A stretch of DNA of 64,000 nt from an uncultured Sphingomonadaceae bacterium. GTDB lineage: Bacteria > Pseudomonadota > Alphaproteobacteria > Sphingomonadales > Sphingomonadaceae. The notes beneath the pieces were generated by a model. The model was not told the DNA's origin, ran no database searches, and saw only the letters and a program-made list of their open reading frames with translations. Below are positions 26,334-35,066 of this stretch, in pieces. Every line of letters starts with the position of its first letter. Positions within the stretch are counted from its first letter, which is position 1. Made by a program: the position numbers and the translations under genes. The DNA lies in assembly GCA_947499255.1 (NCBI GenBank), contig CANMNF010000003.1:413669-477668 (forward strand), given 5' to 3'.

Positions 26334-28856
26334 TTAAAGCGAGCGTAGCGTTTGTGCCGGCCTTGCTCTTAATAAGGGGAGCGAGCCCCCCAGCGCGAAG
26401 ATCAGCACCAGCGCCAATCCGCCGCCCAGCACGGCGAGGATCTGCGGCCAGTTTGGCAGCCAGTCAAATTCAAAAAGCTGCGTAATTACCAGCCATGCCA
26501 GCCCCGTGCCCATGGCCAGCGCGACCCCTGCCAGCACCAGGGCGAGCAAACCAAATTCGGCCAATTGCAAGGCCAGCAATTGCTTCCGGCTCGCGCCCAA
26601 TACGCGCAAGATCACTGTGTCATAGATACGCGCAGCCCGCGCCGCTGCTATCGCGCCCAGCAGAACGGCAATGCCCGCCAAAACCGCCACTGATGCAGCG
26701 GCAAGGATAGCCAGCGCCACCTGATCAAGGATTGCGCGCGCTTCTGTCAAAATCGGGCCGACTTCAATCACGCTGGAGCTGGGAAATGCGGTCACCAGAT
26801 TGCGCAACAAACCGCCTGTAGCAGAGCCTTCGGGCAGATCGATCGTCGCAGCCAGATTGTGCGGTGCATCTTCCAAAGTGTTGGGTGAAAAGACGAAGAC
26901 ATTGTTGAAGCCCAGGCTTTCCCAATCAATGCGCCGCAAATTGGCAATGCGCGCCGATCGCTCAACGCCCAGAAGGCTGATGGTGATCATATCGCCCACG
27001 TTCAAATCTGCCGCTTCGGCCAGTTCTTCATCAATAGAGACCAGCGGCTCGCCAGCGTAATCCGCGCTCCACCATTCGCCTTGCACCACGATATTGCCGT
27101 CCGGCACTTCATCGGAATAGGTAATCCCGCGTTCGCCGCGCAGCGCCCATGCGCCATCGGGCAATTCTTCCAGCTCGGCAACGATCTGCATGTCGTCTTC
27201 AGGGCCATAAGCGAGCACAGCGGCGCGCATGGTCGGCACAGCCGTAATCTGCGCATCTTGCGATACTTCGCTCACGATGCTGCGGAACTCTTCCAAGCCG
27301 TCCTTTGGCACATCCAGCACGAAGAAATCGGGCGCGCGTTCGGGCACGGAGCGCTGGATATTGCCATTGAGGCTGGTCTGAATGGCGGCCAGCAGCACAA
27401 AGGCAGCCAGCCCAAAACCAAGCGCTGTGACCAAAGCGCCCGTCGCCGCGCCGGGGCGGTGCATATTGGCCAAAGCTGCACGCACAATCGGGTTTGCCGG
27501 GCGCGGGGCATTGGCCGCCACTTTGCGAATGGCAATGCCCAACAAAGCGAGCACGCCAAGCAGCGCTACCGCGCCGCCAAGGAATGCAGCCGAGAGCAGC
27601 GGATCAGGCGATCCGATCAGGGCGAGGGCGGCGATGCCAACAAGTCCTGCGACCACCGGCAATCCGGCCATGCGCCATCCGCGCTTTAAAGGTGCAACGC
27701 CTGAACGCATCAATGCCATCGCCGGAAATTCGCGCGCCCGTGCCAAAGGCGGCGCGGCAAAGATCAACGCGACCAGCAAGCCAAACGCCATTGCGCGCAG
27801 CAATGCCAAAGGATCAACCACCAGCGCGGTATTCACAGGCAAAAGCTCACCCAAACTGCGCGCCAGGATCGGCGTGACAGAAACACCCGCCAACAATCCA
27901 AGCCCCGCGCCCGCAAGCGCTGCAATGCCAATCTGCAAGGTATAAATTCGCGCAATATCGCCCGATGTCGCGCCAAGGATTTTCAAAGTCGCAATCGATT
28001 TGCGCCGCGCTTCGAGGTAGGAATTGACCCCGCCGCCAATGCCAATGCCAGCGATGACCAAAGCGGCCAGCCCCACCAGTGTGAGAAATTCACCCATCCG
28101 CCCGACAAAGCGTTCCGCCCCCGGCGATGCGCGATCTCTGGTGCGAAAATCATAGCCGGAGCCGGGAAACGCCTCTTCCATCGCATCGCGCACATCGCGC
28201 GGATTGTCATCGCTGGTAAAAGCCACGCGGGTTTTGCTTTGGAACATGGAGCCCGGTGCGATCAGACCTGCTGCCCGCGGCACATCAAGCGAAACCATCA
28301 CCGTTTGACCAAGCGCAAATCCTTCGGACAAGCGGTCCGGCTCGTTCTCAATAATGCCTGCGACGTTGAGCGTCACGTTGCCCAGCGTGAAACTATCTCC
28401 CAGCCCGATATCCAGCCGCTCTGCAGCTCCCGGCGCCAGGTAAGCGTCACCTGGTTGCGGCGCGCCGGCGCTGGTAATCGTGCTGGTGCCGTTATCAAGC
28501 AGCAGCTCCCCATACATTGGGTAATTTTCATCAACCGCTTTTAACTCAACCGGAACGGCGATGTCTGGTGTTGTGGCCATGGCTTGCAAGCGATAGCCGG
28601 GTGAAATCGTCCCATATTCGGCAAGAAAATCGCGCTCATCTTCATTCAGCGCGCGTTGCCACACTTCGACTTCGAGATCTCCGCCCAGCAAGGCCTGGCC
28701 CTGCAAGTCCAGCTCTCCGCGAATGGCCGAGGTGAGCGAGCCGATCGCCGCCAATGCGCCAACGCCCAGAAACAGGCACACCAAAAGCAGGCGCAGCCCG
28801 CGGAAGCGTCCGTTGAGATCGCGCCGCGCAATTCGCCATGCTGTTGCCCAGCGCAT
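26334..28856 (-). CDS. FtsX-like ABC transporter permease (YbbP/LolE-type)
   Basis: An 840-residue permease with two FtsX domains. A TM helix at 20-40 is followed by a large periplasmic MacB-type domain. Membrane clusters lie near 265-385, and the second periplasmic domain is followed by C-terminal helices 720-835. It pairs with the adjacent ATPase. The ATPase-permease pair next to a divergent GDSL esterase copies the E. coli tesA-ybbA-ybbP arrangement. The start is ATG 28856, overlapping the ATPase TGA by one base (TGATG). The substrate is unknown; lipoprotein or lipid handling is suggested only by family. Confidence 0.9.
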   Translation of the reverse strand: MRWATAWRIARRDLNGRFRGLRLLLVCLFLGVGALAAIGSLTSAIRGELDLQGQALLGGDLEVEVWQRALNEDERDFLAEYGTISPGYRLQAMATTPDIAVPVELKAVDENYPMYGELLLDNGTSTITSAGAPQPGDAYLAPGAAERLDIGLGDSFTLGNVTLNVAGIIENEPDRLSEGFALGQTVMVSLDVPRAAGLIAPGSMFQSKTRVAFTSDDNPRDVRDAMEEAFPGSGYDFRTRDRASPGAERFVGRMGEFLTLVGLAALVIAGIGIGGGVNSYLEARRKSIATLKILGATSGDIARIYTLQIGIAALAGAGLGLLAGVSVTPILARSLGELLPVNTALVVDPLALLRAMAFGLLVALIFAAPPLARAREFPAMALMRSGVAPLKRGWRMAGLPVVAGLVGIAALALIGSPDPLLSAAFLGGAVALLGVLALLGIAIRKVAANAPRPANPIVRAALANMHRPGAATGALVTALGFGLAAFVLLAAIQTSLNGNIQRSVPERAPDFFVLDVPKDGLEEFRSIVSEVSQDAQITAVPTMRAAVLAYGPEDDMQIVAELEELPDGAWALRGERGITYSDEVPDGNIVVQGEWWSADYAGEPLVSIDEELAEAADLNVGDMITISLLGVERSARIANLRRIDWESLGFNNVFVFSPNTLEDAPHNLAATIDLPEGSATGGLLRNLVTAFPSSSVIEVGPILTEARAILDQVALAILAAASVAVLAGIAVLLGAIAAARAARIYDTVILRVLGASRKQLLALQLAEFGLLALVLAGVALAMGTGLAWLVITQLFEFDWLPNWPQILAVLGGGLALVLIFALGGSLPLLRARPAQTLRSL

Positions 28857-29557
28857 CAACCTGCCTTGCGGTCGCTGACAATCACGCCGTCGCCCAGCGT
28901 TACGATCCTGTCGCAACGTTCAGCCAACGCTTCGTCATGGGTTATAATGATTAGCGTCGCGCCTGTTTGTGCGCGGCGTTTGAACAGCACTTCGACAATA
29001 CTTTCACCGGTTGAGTGATCAAGATTGCCCGTTGGCTCATCTGCAAAGATCAGTGGCGGGCGCGGCGCAATCGCGCGGGCAATGGCTACGCGTTGTTGCT
29101 CACCACCAGAAAGCTGTGTGGGGTAATGCGTCAAGCGATGGCCAAGGCCAACCGCTTCCAATTCCGCTGCAGAACGCTCCCACGCATCGTTTTCGCCCGA
29201 CAATTCCATTGGCGTGGCGACGTTCTCCTGCGCGGTCATGGTGGGCAGCAGATGGAAGGCCTGCAAAACAATCCCGATGCGTCCGCGCCGCGCCTTCGCC
29301 AGCGCATCTTCACCCAGCGCAGTGAAATCCTCACCCGCTACGCTCAGCGCGCCAGAGCTGGCTTGCTCTAACCCTGAAAGCACCGACATCAGCGAGCTTT
29401 TCCCGCTACCTGATGGGCCCAGCAAAGCCAGCGTTTCGCCTTGTGGCACTTGAAGATCAATGCCGCGCAAGATCTCCACCGCAGCCGCGCCATCACCCAG
29501 TGTGAGACGCAGGTTTTTTGCAGTAATTACGGGTGTATTTTCAGATGGACTTGTCAC
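28856..29557 (-). CDS. ABC transporter ATP-binding protein (LolD/YbbA-type)
   Basis: A 233-residue ATPase. Walker A is GPSGSGKSS, the Q-loop is in [18 protein letters not shown], the signature is [14 protein letters not shown], Walker B is [13 protein letters not shown] and the H-loop is IITHD. These fit the MacB/LolD/YbbA branch. It is coupled to the following FtsX-type permease and is divergent from the esterase gene with only 57 bases between starts, so a shared control region is likely. Confidence 0.95.
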   Translation of the reverse strand: MTSPSENTPVITAKNLRLTLGDGAAAVEILRGIDLQVPQGETLALLGPSGSGKSSLMSVLSGLEQASSGALSVAGEDFTALGEDALAKARRGRIGIVLQAFHLLPTMTAQENVATPMELSGENDAWERSAAELEAVGLGHRLTHYPTQLSGGEQQRVAIARAIAPRPPLIFADEPTGNLDHSTGESIVEVLFKRRAQTGATLIIITHDEALAERCDRIVTLGDGVIVSDRKAG

Positions 29558-29614
29558 AGCCGCGCGATGGCATAGCTAAGGGGCAAGAGCAAGGCAGTCA
29601 AAAGGCGGTGAGCG

Positions 29615-30322
29615 ATGGGAATTCGAGGTTTGTCGATAGGCGCAGCGGCGCTGTTTTTGGCCGCTTGCAACAGCGAGGCACCGGTAGTTGAAGAGGTGGA
29701 CGCGCAATTGGAAGAAGCGCTGCCTGTGATGGGTCCAGAACAAACCATCCTCGCCTTTGGCGACAGCCTGTTTGCCGGATATCAGGTGGAGCAGGATGAG
29801 GGCTATCCCGAACGCTTGGAAGCGGTGTTGCGCGGGCGCGGGATCAATGCGCAGGTGATGGACGCGGGCGTTTCTGGCGATACCACGGCAGAAGGCTTGG
29901 CGCGGATCGCCTTTGTGCTCGACAATGCCGCTGTGACCCCTGATCTGGCGATTGTGGAGCTGGGCGGCAATGATCTGCTGCGCGGTATTTCGCCGGATCA
30001 AACACGCGCCAATCTGGAAGGCATTTTGAAAGAGCTGGCCAATCGCGAGATCCCTACTTTGCTGATGGGAATGCGCGCGCCGCCCAATTATGGGCCGGAA
30101 TTTCAAACCGCCTTTGATGAGCTGTATCCCGACTTGGCGCAGCAATTCGATACTGCGCTGGTGCCGTTCTTCCTTGAATCGATTTATGAGCGGCGTGAGC
30201 TGATTATGGACGATCAAATCCATCCAACCGCCGAAGGGATTGAAGTGCTTGTCGCAGCGACGGTGGATGATGTGGTGGCCGCTTTGCCTGAAGCAGAAGA
30301 AGCACAAGGCGAGGGCAGTTAA
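29615..30322 (+). CDS. GDSL/SGNH arylesterase, lipoprotein (TesA-like)
   Basis: A 235-residue SGNH hydrolase. The lipobox LAAC (Cys18) predicts lipidation. Block I FGDSLFAGY holds the nucleophile Ser51, Gly is in AGVSGDTTAEG, block III is GGNDLLRG, and DQIHPTAEG carries the Asp and His. Members are lysophospholipase/thioesterase/arylesterases of the envelope. An acidic linker (20-40) sits between the lipid anchor and the catalytic domain. It is divergent from the ABC pair and its stop overlaps that of recF on the other strand by 4 bases. Confidence 0.92.
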   Translation: MGIRGLSIGAAALFLAACNSEAPVVEEVDAQLEEALPVMGPEQTILAFGDSLFAGYQVEQDEGYPERLEAVLRGRGINAQVMDAGVSGDTTAEGLARIAFVLDNAAVTPDLAIVELGGNDLLRGISPDQTRANLEGILKELANREIPTLLMGMRAPPNYGPEFQTAFDELYPDLAQQFDTALVPFFLESIYERRELIMDDQIHPTAEGIEVLVAATVDDVVAALPEAEEAQGEGS

Positions 30323-31416
30323 AGCTGCTCCACCGCGCCGCCTGCAACCTTCCAGCAAGCCGCTTCCTGGGTAATCGCTGCAAAAGGTGCAGTTTCCGTG
30401 CCGGTCAGCCAGGTTTGTGTGCCGCTTTCACGCAAGCGTTCGAACAAGGCTTCCCGCCGCACGGGATCAAGATGCGCGGCGACTTCATCCAGCAAGAGGA
30501 GACTTGGCCTGCCACGCGCTGCCAACGCTGCATGGGCTAGTGTAATCGCGATCAGCATCGCCTTTTGCTCTCCGGTGGAACATTGCGCCGCTGCCGCCTG
30601 TTTGCCCGCCATCGTGACTTTCAACTCATCGCGGTGAGGCCCGGTCAAGGTGCGCGATGCAGCGCGATCACGCGGGCGCTCTCTCCCCCAAACGGCTGTC
30701 ATCCGCTCCTGTTCCAAAGGCCCACCAGCGATGTGATCAAGCAGGGGGCGGGCAAAAGGGTGTTCGGGCAGGTTCGCTAGTTCTTCTGACAAGCGAGCGA
30801 TTAAATGCGCGCGCCCTTGCGCCAACATCGCGCCATGCTGCGCCATCTGGGCTTCGATGGAATCGAGCCACTGCGGGTCCGGCTCTGGTGTATCGGACAG
30901 CAAGCGATTGCGTTCTCGCAAGGCGTTTTCATAGCGCGAGGCATAGCGGGCATGCGATGGGTCCAGCGCCACCGCCAGCCGATCCATATAGCGCCGCCGC
31001 GTGCCTGCGCTTTCCATAAACAAACGGTCCATTGCCGGGGTGAGCCAGCTTATCGCGAGCCATTCGCCTAGGCTGATCGCGGAAGCTTCCGCACCGTTTA
31101 CCTGTACCAAACGGCGTCCGGGCCGATCAGCTTGTACGCCTGTGCCCAATTGCACGGGCGATTGCACGGGCACTGTGCCATCATCGCTCACCAAACGCGC
31201 GCTGACCGCAAAGCCGTGTGTGCCATCACCGCCTGCCATATCGGCCAGCGGGGCACGGCGCAGACCGCGACCCGGCGAAAAAAGCGAGAGCGCTTCGAGG
31301 GCATTGGTTTTTCCCGCGCCATTTTCTCCCACAAGCAGGTTTAGTTGCGCTGTGCCCCTAAGCTGGGTCGCAGCGTGATTGCGGAACGTGGTAAGGGCAA
31401 TGTGATCAAGCGCCAT
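30319..31416 (-). CDS. recF: DNA replication and repair protein RecF
   Basis: A 365-residue SMC-like ATPase that loads RecA at gaps. Walker A is GENGAGKTNALEA, ABC signature STGEQKAML, Walker B LLLLDEVAAHLDP, and the THRFNHAA-like N-terminus (TTFRNHAATQL) fits. It is not next to dnaN or gyrB, which is usual in alphaproteobacteria. ATG 31416 (MALDHIAL) is preferred; an in-frame ATG at 31425 would add three residues. It converges with the esterase gene. Confidence 0.95.
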   Translation of the reverse strand: MALDHIALTTFRNHAATQLRGTAQLNLLVGENGAGKTNALEALSLFSPGRGLRRAPLADMAGGDGTHGFAVSARLVSDDGTVPVQSPVQLGTGVQADRPGRRLVQVNGAEASAISLGEWLAISWLTPAMDRLFMESAGTRRRYMDRLAVALDPSHARYASRYENALRERNRLLSDTPEPDPQWLDSIEAQMAQHGAMLAQGRAHLIARLSEELANLPEHPFARPLLDHIAGGPLEQERMTAVWGRERPRDRAASRTLTGPHRDELKVTMAGKQAAAAQCSTGEQKAMLIAITLAHAALAARGRPSLLLLDEVAAHLDPVRREALFERLRESGTQTWLTGTETAPFAAITQEAACWKVAGGAVEQL

Positions 31417-31571
31417 GGAGACCATGACAGGTAAGCGAGAGCGGCGAGCAAGGCCACTCGAATTTCACGATCCTGAAAATTGGCGTAAAATACCAATTAC
31501 CGGTTTTCGATATCACCCAACCTTTCGCCAAAATGAACAAAAACCGCAGAATTCTGACATTTTTTCAGAAC

Positions 31572-31586
31572 TGGCACGGGGCCTGC
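31572..31586 (+). promoter_or_regulatory. Sigma54 (-24/-12) promoter
   Basis: TGGCACGGGGCCTGC matches the RpoN consensus TGGCAC-N5-TTGC, with GG and GC twelve bases apart. The predicted start near 31598 leaves a leader of about 44 bases to the 41-aa ORF. The leader contains a CGGATGG/CCATCCG hairpin (about 31601-31619) and an AGGGGA ribosome-binding site before ATG 31642. An inverted repeat TTCTGA/TCAGAA lies immediately upstream of the -24 box. Confidence 0.8.
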
Positions 31587-31641
31587 AATGTGTTGGGTAT
31601 CGGATGGAACGACCATCCGAGAAACAAACAGGGGAATTATT

Positions 31642-31767
31642 ATGACCGACACGACGAAAACTTCCGACCGGATCTTCGCTGCCTTTGCTGCATTTGCGAC
31701 CACCTTCACGATGCTGATCGTCAGCTTCACGCCTACCGCTTCCAGCGTTTCTGGAGTGATTGCATGA
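31642..31767 (+). CDS. 41-residue membrane peptide coupled to a mini-PspC gene
   Basis: A short ORF encodes 41 residues. After MTDTTKTSDR comes one predicted transmembrane helix (about 11-30, IFAAFAAFATTFTMLIVSF) and a short polar tail. It has its own ribosome-binding site (AGGGGA, seven to eight bases upstream) behind the sigma54 promoter. Its TGA overlaps the next ATG (ATGA at 31764-31767), so it is translationally coupled to the PspC-like protein. It resembles in size and design the 50-aa ORF at the head of the main psp operon. No family is known to me. Confidence 0.7.
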   Translation: MTDTTKTSDRIFAAFAAFATTFTMLIVSFTPTASSVSGVIA

Positions 31768-31973
31768 GCCAGCTACAATCCAATGGCTCGGGAACTCCCG
31801 GCAAGTTCCGCCTCGATCAATCGGGCGGTAAACTTGCCGGGGTCTGCTCCGGCCTTGCAAACTGGATGGGGATTGACCCGCTGATCATGCGCATCGTCTT
31901 TGTGGCGGGCACATTGTTTGGCTTTGGCAGCTTCATCATCATCTATCTCTTGATCTGGCTGCTGGCGGATTAA
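31764..31973 (+). CDS. PspC-domain protein, minimal (stand-alone)
   Basis: A 69-residue protein formed almost entirely of one PspC domain: FRLDQSGGKLAGVCSGLANWMGIDPLIMRIVFV with a C-terminal hydrophobic helix FGFGSFIIIYLLIWLLAD. The domain is a membrane module of the phage-shock response. The longer PspC at 42532-42912 has an additional cytoplasmic tail that this one lacks. The ATG overlaps the stop of the 41-aa ORF, and both lie under a sigma54-type promoter, suggesting PspF control. The longer in-frame reading from 31533 would ignore the upstream ORF and is rejected. Confidence 0.85.
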   Translation: MSQLQSNGSGTPGKFRLDQSGGKLAGVCSGLANWMGIDPLIMRIVFVAGTLFGFGSFIIIYLLIWLLAD

Positions 31974-31985
31974 TCCCGCCGGCAG

Positions 31986-32741
31986 TTAGCCTTTTTCGGC
32001 CTCAGCCTTATCGCCGCCAAAAGGTGAGAAGTCTGTCGCTTCATCAAACACCTCAACGCCTTCGCGCAGTTTCAGATAATTGACCACCATATAGGTGACC
32101 GGAGTAAGCGCAGCCTCCCACACAGTTTTGATGATCCATTGCGAGATCACTACCTGCACCAGCGTTTCTGGCGGCCAACCGGTCAGCCCCCAAAAGGCCA
32201 ACGGATAAAAGATCATGCTATCAAGGCCTTGTCCGACCACGGTTGAACCGATGGTGCGCGACCACAAATGTTTGCCTTTGGTCCAGACTTTCATCTTTGC
32301 CATCACAAACGCATTGGCAAATTCGCCCACCCAAAAGGCGGTGATGGAAGCAATGACAATGCGCCAGCCATTGCCAAAGACGTTTTCATAATCCTCTTGA
32401 AACGGCCAACCTTCGGCAGGCGGCAGCGCTACCACGACCCATGCCATCACCGCATAAAAGGCTAGCGCTGCAAAGCCTGTCCAGATCACCCGGCGCGCAT
32501 TGGCATAGCCATAGACCTCGGTAAGCACGTCACCGATGATATAGCTGATGGGGAAGAACAAAACGCCCGCCCCAAAAATCCACGCTTCCCCGCCCGGCAG
32601 CGTGATGAAGCTGGGTTTGGAAGCGCCGACAATGTTGGATAGCAGCAGGATCGCGACAAACGCCGCCATTACATAGGGAAAAAAGCGGAAATTGGCCGAT
32701 GCCAGCTCTTGGCCGGTAATCCGTTTGGTGGAAGAAGTCAT
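31986..32741 (-). CDS. Queuosine precursor transporter (VUT/YhhQ family)
   Basis: A 251-residue inner-membrane protein with six helices and the family motifs PISYIIGDVLTEVYGY, VWIGEFANAFVMAKMK and GSTVVGQGLDSMIFY. E. coli YhhQ imports preQ0/preQ1 for queuosine synthesis. The gene is far from queF but in the same window. It converges with the PspC-like gene and starts 58 bases from tRNA-Arg on the other strand. An alternative broader reading of the family as a generic vitamin-uptake protein is possible. Confidence 0.92.
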   Translation of the reverse strand: MTSSTKRITGQELASANFRFFPYVMAAFVAILLLSNIVGASKPSFITLPGGEAWIFGAGVLFFPISYIIGDVLTEVYGYANARRVIWTGFAALAFYAVMAWVVVALPPAEGWPFQEDYENVFGNGWRIVIASITAFWVGEFANAFVMAKMKVWTKGKHLWSRTIGSTVVGQGLDSMIFYPLAFWGLTGWPPETLVQVVISQWIIKTVWEAALTPVTYMVVNYLKLREGVEVFDEATDFSPFGGDKAEAEKG

Positions 32742-32799
32742 ATTCTCTGACTAACCGCGATTGGCGTGCCGCGTAAACCTCGCTATCGGGGCAGGGTGC

Positions 32800-32876
32800 G
32801 CGCCCGTAGCTCATCTGGATAGAGCGCGAGACTTCTAATCTTGAGGCAGCAGGTTCGAGTCCTGCCGGGCGCGCCA
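32800..32876 (+). tRNA. tRNA-Arg (anticodon TCT)
   Basis: A 77-base cloverleaf with acceptor GCGCCCG/CGGGCGC, D-arm AGCTCATCTGGATAGAGC, anticodon loop CTTCTAA reading TCT, and T-arm GCAGGTTCGAGTCCTGC. The discriminator is G and CCA is encoded at 32874-32876. Confidence 0.97.
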
Positions 32877-33008
32877 TTTTGTTTTGTCCTCAGGCGCCGG
32901 GCGGCCACATGCGTGGCCTTGGCTTCCCTTGCATTAGCTCGGGCGGCCGGTCGGCCTTGCTAACCCAAGAGGGTTCGAGCGTGCTTCTAAGGAACGTGCA
33001 GAGCCGTC

Positions 33009-34040
33009 TCAGCCAGCCTTCAAAATGCTGGCATCGCGTTCGAGCGCGTCGAACGTCACTGAATCGTCGAGGAAAATATCAGAACCGCGCGCGATTATAC
33101 ATGAACCGCGCTGCTGTTTCTTTGCGACATACAAAACCGTGTCAGCGGCGGAAAGCAGGTGCGTTAAGGTCAGCGCTTCTTGTTCGACATAGGCCATGCC
33201 TACAGTTGCGCTGATTTCGATAGTCCCGCTGCGCAGTTCAACCGGCTTGGCTAAACTTTCCAGCAATCGCTCACTGATTGGTTCAAGATCGGCCAGCAGG
33301 TGCGCATCGCGGATCATCAACACAAATTCATCACCTCCCAGGCGCGCGGCAAAGGAATTGGACAGCCATGCCTCTTGCAACCGTCCGGCAATGTCTTTCA
33401 GAACCTCATCGCCAGCAAGGTGGCCATGCTTATCGTTGATCGCTTTGAAGTGATCGAGATCAATCATAGCCAGCGCATAATTCACTTGGCGGCTCGATGC
33501 CTTTTCCAGCCGCAAATCCTGGAAAAACTGGTTGAGGTGACGGCGATTGGGAAGACCGGTCAAATCATCCATCATCGCCGCTGCGCGCAATTTGCGTTCC
33601 GCTTCATGGCGGATTGTCACGTCCTGAAACACGCCGACAAGCGCAGTGATGCGTCCGTCAGTCTGCTCAGACTGACCGATGGCGCGCACGCGCTTTTTCT
33701 TGCCGCGCGCGCTGATGAAGTCGAGTTCAAGATCCCAACCTGTCCCGTAAACTGCAGCTTTGTTCAATGCAGCTTCCATGATGGGTCGATGATTGGGAGG
33801 ATAGAAGCACAGCGCGTTGTCAATCGCGACGCTTTCTGTCGGATTGAGATCATGGATCGAGAAGACACCGGGTGACCAATACACTTCCGCTGCTTCCAGA
33901 TCATAACGCCAGAAGCCCAGATCAGCCATTTCTTCGGCCCGCTGTACCAATTCCAGAATCGGAACCTGGCTATAAAGGCCAGGCATAATCGAAGGGCTCT
34001 TGGCCTCTAAAGAGCCAGAGCGCTTTGATGCCCAGGGCAT
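33009..34040 (-). CDS. Diguanylate cyclase with PAS domain
   Basis: A PAS-GGDEF protein of about 343 residues. The PAS part has DLGFWRYDLEAAEVYWSPG and a PAC-like segment. The cyclase domain has DLDHFKAINDKHGHLAGD and the intact active site RLGGDEFVLM near residue 235, so it should make cyclic di-GMP. An RxxD-type inhibitory site is not obvious. No signal peptide or helix is seen; it is probably cytosolic. Start uncertain: ATG 34040 is used here; GTG 34067 would add nine residues. Neither has a clear ribosome-binding site. The protein stands alone near the orphan sigma54-type promoter, which points away from it. Confidence 0.9.
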   Translation of the reverse strand: MPWASKRSGSLEAKSPSIMPGLYSQVPILELVQRAEEMADLGFWRYDLEAAEVYWSPGVFSIHDLNPTESVAIDNALCFYPPNHRPIMEAALNKAAVYGTGWDLELDFISARGKKKRVRAIGQSEQTDGRITALVGVFQDVTIRHEAERKLRAAAMMDDLTGLPNRRHLNQFFQDLRLEKASSRQVNYALAMIDLDHFKAINDKHGHLAGDEVLKDIAGRLQEAWLSNSFAARLGGDEFVLMIRDAHLLADLEPISERLLESLAKPVELRSGTIEISATVGMAYVEQEALTLTHLLSAADTVLYVAKKQQRGSCIIARGSDIFLDDSVTFDALERDASILKAG

Positions 34041-34243
34041 AATGGTTGCAGTCAATAATTTGTGCACGATGCCGGTATGGCAGCAAATCGTTTACAATCG
34101 CTCACCATTGCAATCGTGGGCCTGCGTATTGACGCCCCGGTTCGCGCCAAAAACTGACATGTGTCGGATATTTTAACAGGGGTGCAGGGGCTTAACTTTT
34201 GGGAAACCATCGTCTGGCGCACCAAAGCGTCGATCCGCAAAAC

Positions 34244-34258
34244 TGGCACGGCCCATGC
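34244..34258 (+). promoter_or_regulatory. Orphan sigma54 (-24/-12) promoter
   Basis: TGGCACGGCCCATGC has the RpoN -24 GG and -12 GC at the correct 12-base offset. It shares the extended core AACTGGCACGG..C.TGCAATG with the promoter at 31572. It points right, away from the diguanylate cyclase and toward the 3' end of yedK, where no coding gene lies on this strand. The predicted start is near 34270. Confidence 0.75.
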
Positions 34259-34269
34259 AATGGTATTGG

Positions 34270-34345
34270 CATATTCGACGGTTCTTCGAATGAGGCGGAG
34301 CCAACCCTGGTCCCCAACCATTGTCTCCATGGTTCCGCCTCCCCC
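34270..34345 (+). ncRNA. Candidate sigma54-dependent small RNA
   Basis: Directly after the predicted start, two adjacent hairpins appear. The first pairs ATTCGA (34273-34278) with TCGAAT (34286-34291). The second is a 12-bp stem, GAGGCGGAGCCA (34292-34303) with TGGTTCCGCCTC (34330-34341), with a single G.U pair. No credible ORF was found on this strand. There is no T run after the second stem, so the 3' end is undefined. The transcript would be convergent with yedK and could read into it as antisense. Confidence 0.4.
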
Positions 34346-34383
34346 GAAGCTGCGAAACTCTGCCAAAAGTCAGACTAAGTGTA

Positions 34384-34998
34384 TCAGCGCGCAAACCACG
34401 GCGTATCAGTGCGCGTGATGGAGATGTCATGCGTGTAGGGCTGGCACAGAGCATGCGCGCTTTGCGGATCGCCGGTGAGCCAAATGTCCCAGCTTTCTGG
34501 CGGCAGGATGACAGGCATTCGGTTATGGATCCCGGCAACAGCCGCGTTCGCATCGGTCATCACCATGGAATAGGCCGCATCCCATTCTTGCGTGTCACGC
34601 CAGATGCCCGCAATCGCCATTGGATCGCTATCAGGCAAGCAGAACCATGTGCGCGTCTTGGCGCCTTTGTCACCTTCAGGTTCGGCAAAAGCGGAAACAG
34701 GGATCAAACAGCGCCGCTCACGAAAGCTGGCAGACCAGAACGGGCTGGAGAGCTTATCAGAGCGGGCATTGTTCACAGGTTTGGGCTTGAGCGGCTGCCC
34801 CTTAGCCCCGGTGCGTTGCAGGGGGAAGCCCCACACCATTTGCGTCAGCGCTTGGGCAGTAAGCACCATTCCGGGATAGCCGGGATAGATTATGTCGGGC
34901 GCATTGCCCGCTGGCTGAACCGCAAATTGCACAGCAACATCGCGAAAGTAGTCAGCAACTTCATCCCGGCTTTTGGACATGCGATAAAGATTGCACAT
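34384..34998 (-). CDS. yedK: SOS-response-associated peptidase (YedK/HMCES family)
   Basis: A 204-residue SRAP-domain protein that forms a covalent Cys-DNA link with abasic sites in single-stranded DNA. The conserved N-terminus MCNLYRM supplies the catalytic Cys2, and FRERRCLIPVSAFAEPEG and HNRMPVILPPESWDIWL hold the other active-site residues (Glu and the HxRMP His). Cys2 at the start fixes ATG 34998. The gene is probably monocistronic. Confidence 0.95.
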   Translation of the reverse strand: MCNLYRMSKSRDEVADYFRDVAVQFAVQPAGNAPDIIYPGYPGMVLTAQALTQMVWGFPLQRTGAKGQPLKPKPVNNARSDKLSSPFWSASFRERRCLIPVSAFAEPEGDKGAKTRTWFCLPDSDPMAIAGIWRDTQEWDAAYSMVMTDANAAVAGIHNRMPVILPPESWDIWLTGDPQSAHALCQPYTHDISITRTDTPWFAR

Positions 34999-35066
34999 TG
35001 CCCGGCCTTTATAAGCCGCCCCTTATCGGCCGCTCCAAATCAGTCGCCCCTTATTAACTGATGCGC

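Noticed and set aside
34161..34418. 85-residue plus-strand frame across the orphan sigma54 promoter
   Set aside because: It starts upstream of the promoter and runs through both hairpins into yedK. Downstream ATGs lack ribosome-binding sites, and the translation looks non-coding.
34442..34456. A fourth sigma54-like match TGGCACAGAGCATGC on the plus strand
   Set aside because: It lies inside yedK on the antisense strand, its bases are constrained by the codons, and no gene follows it. Probably chance, though it is 200 bases from the orphan promoter.
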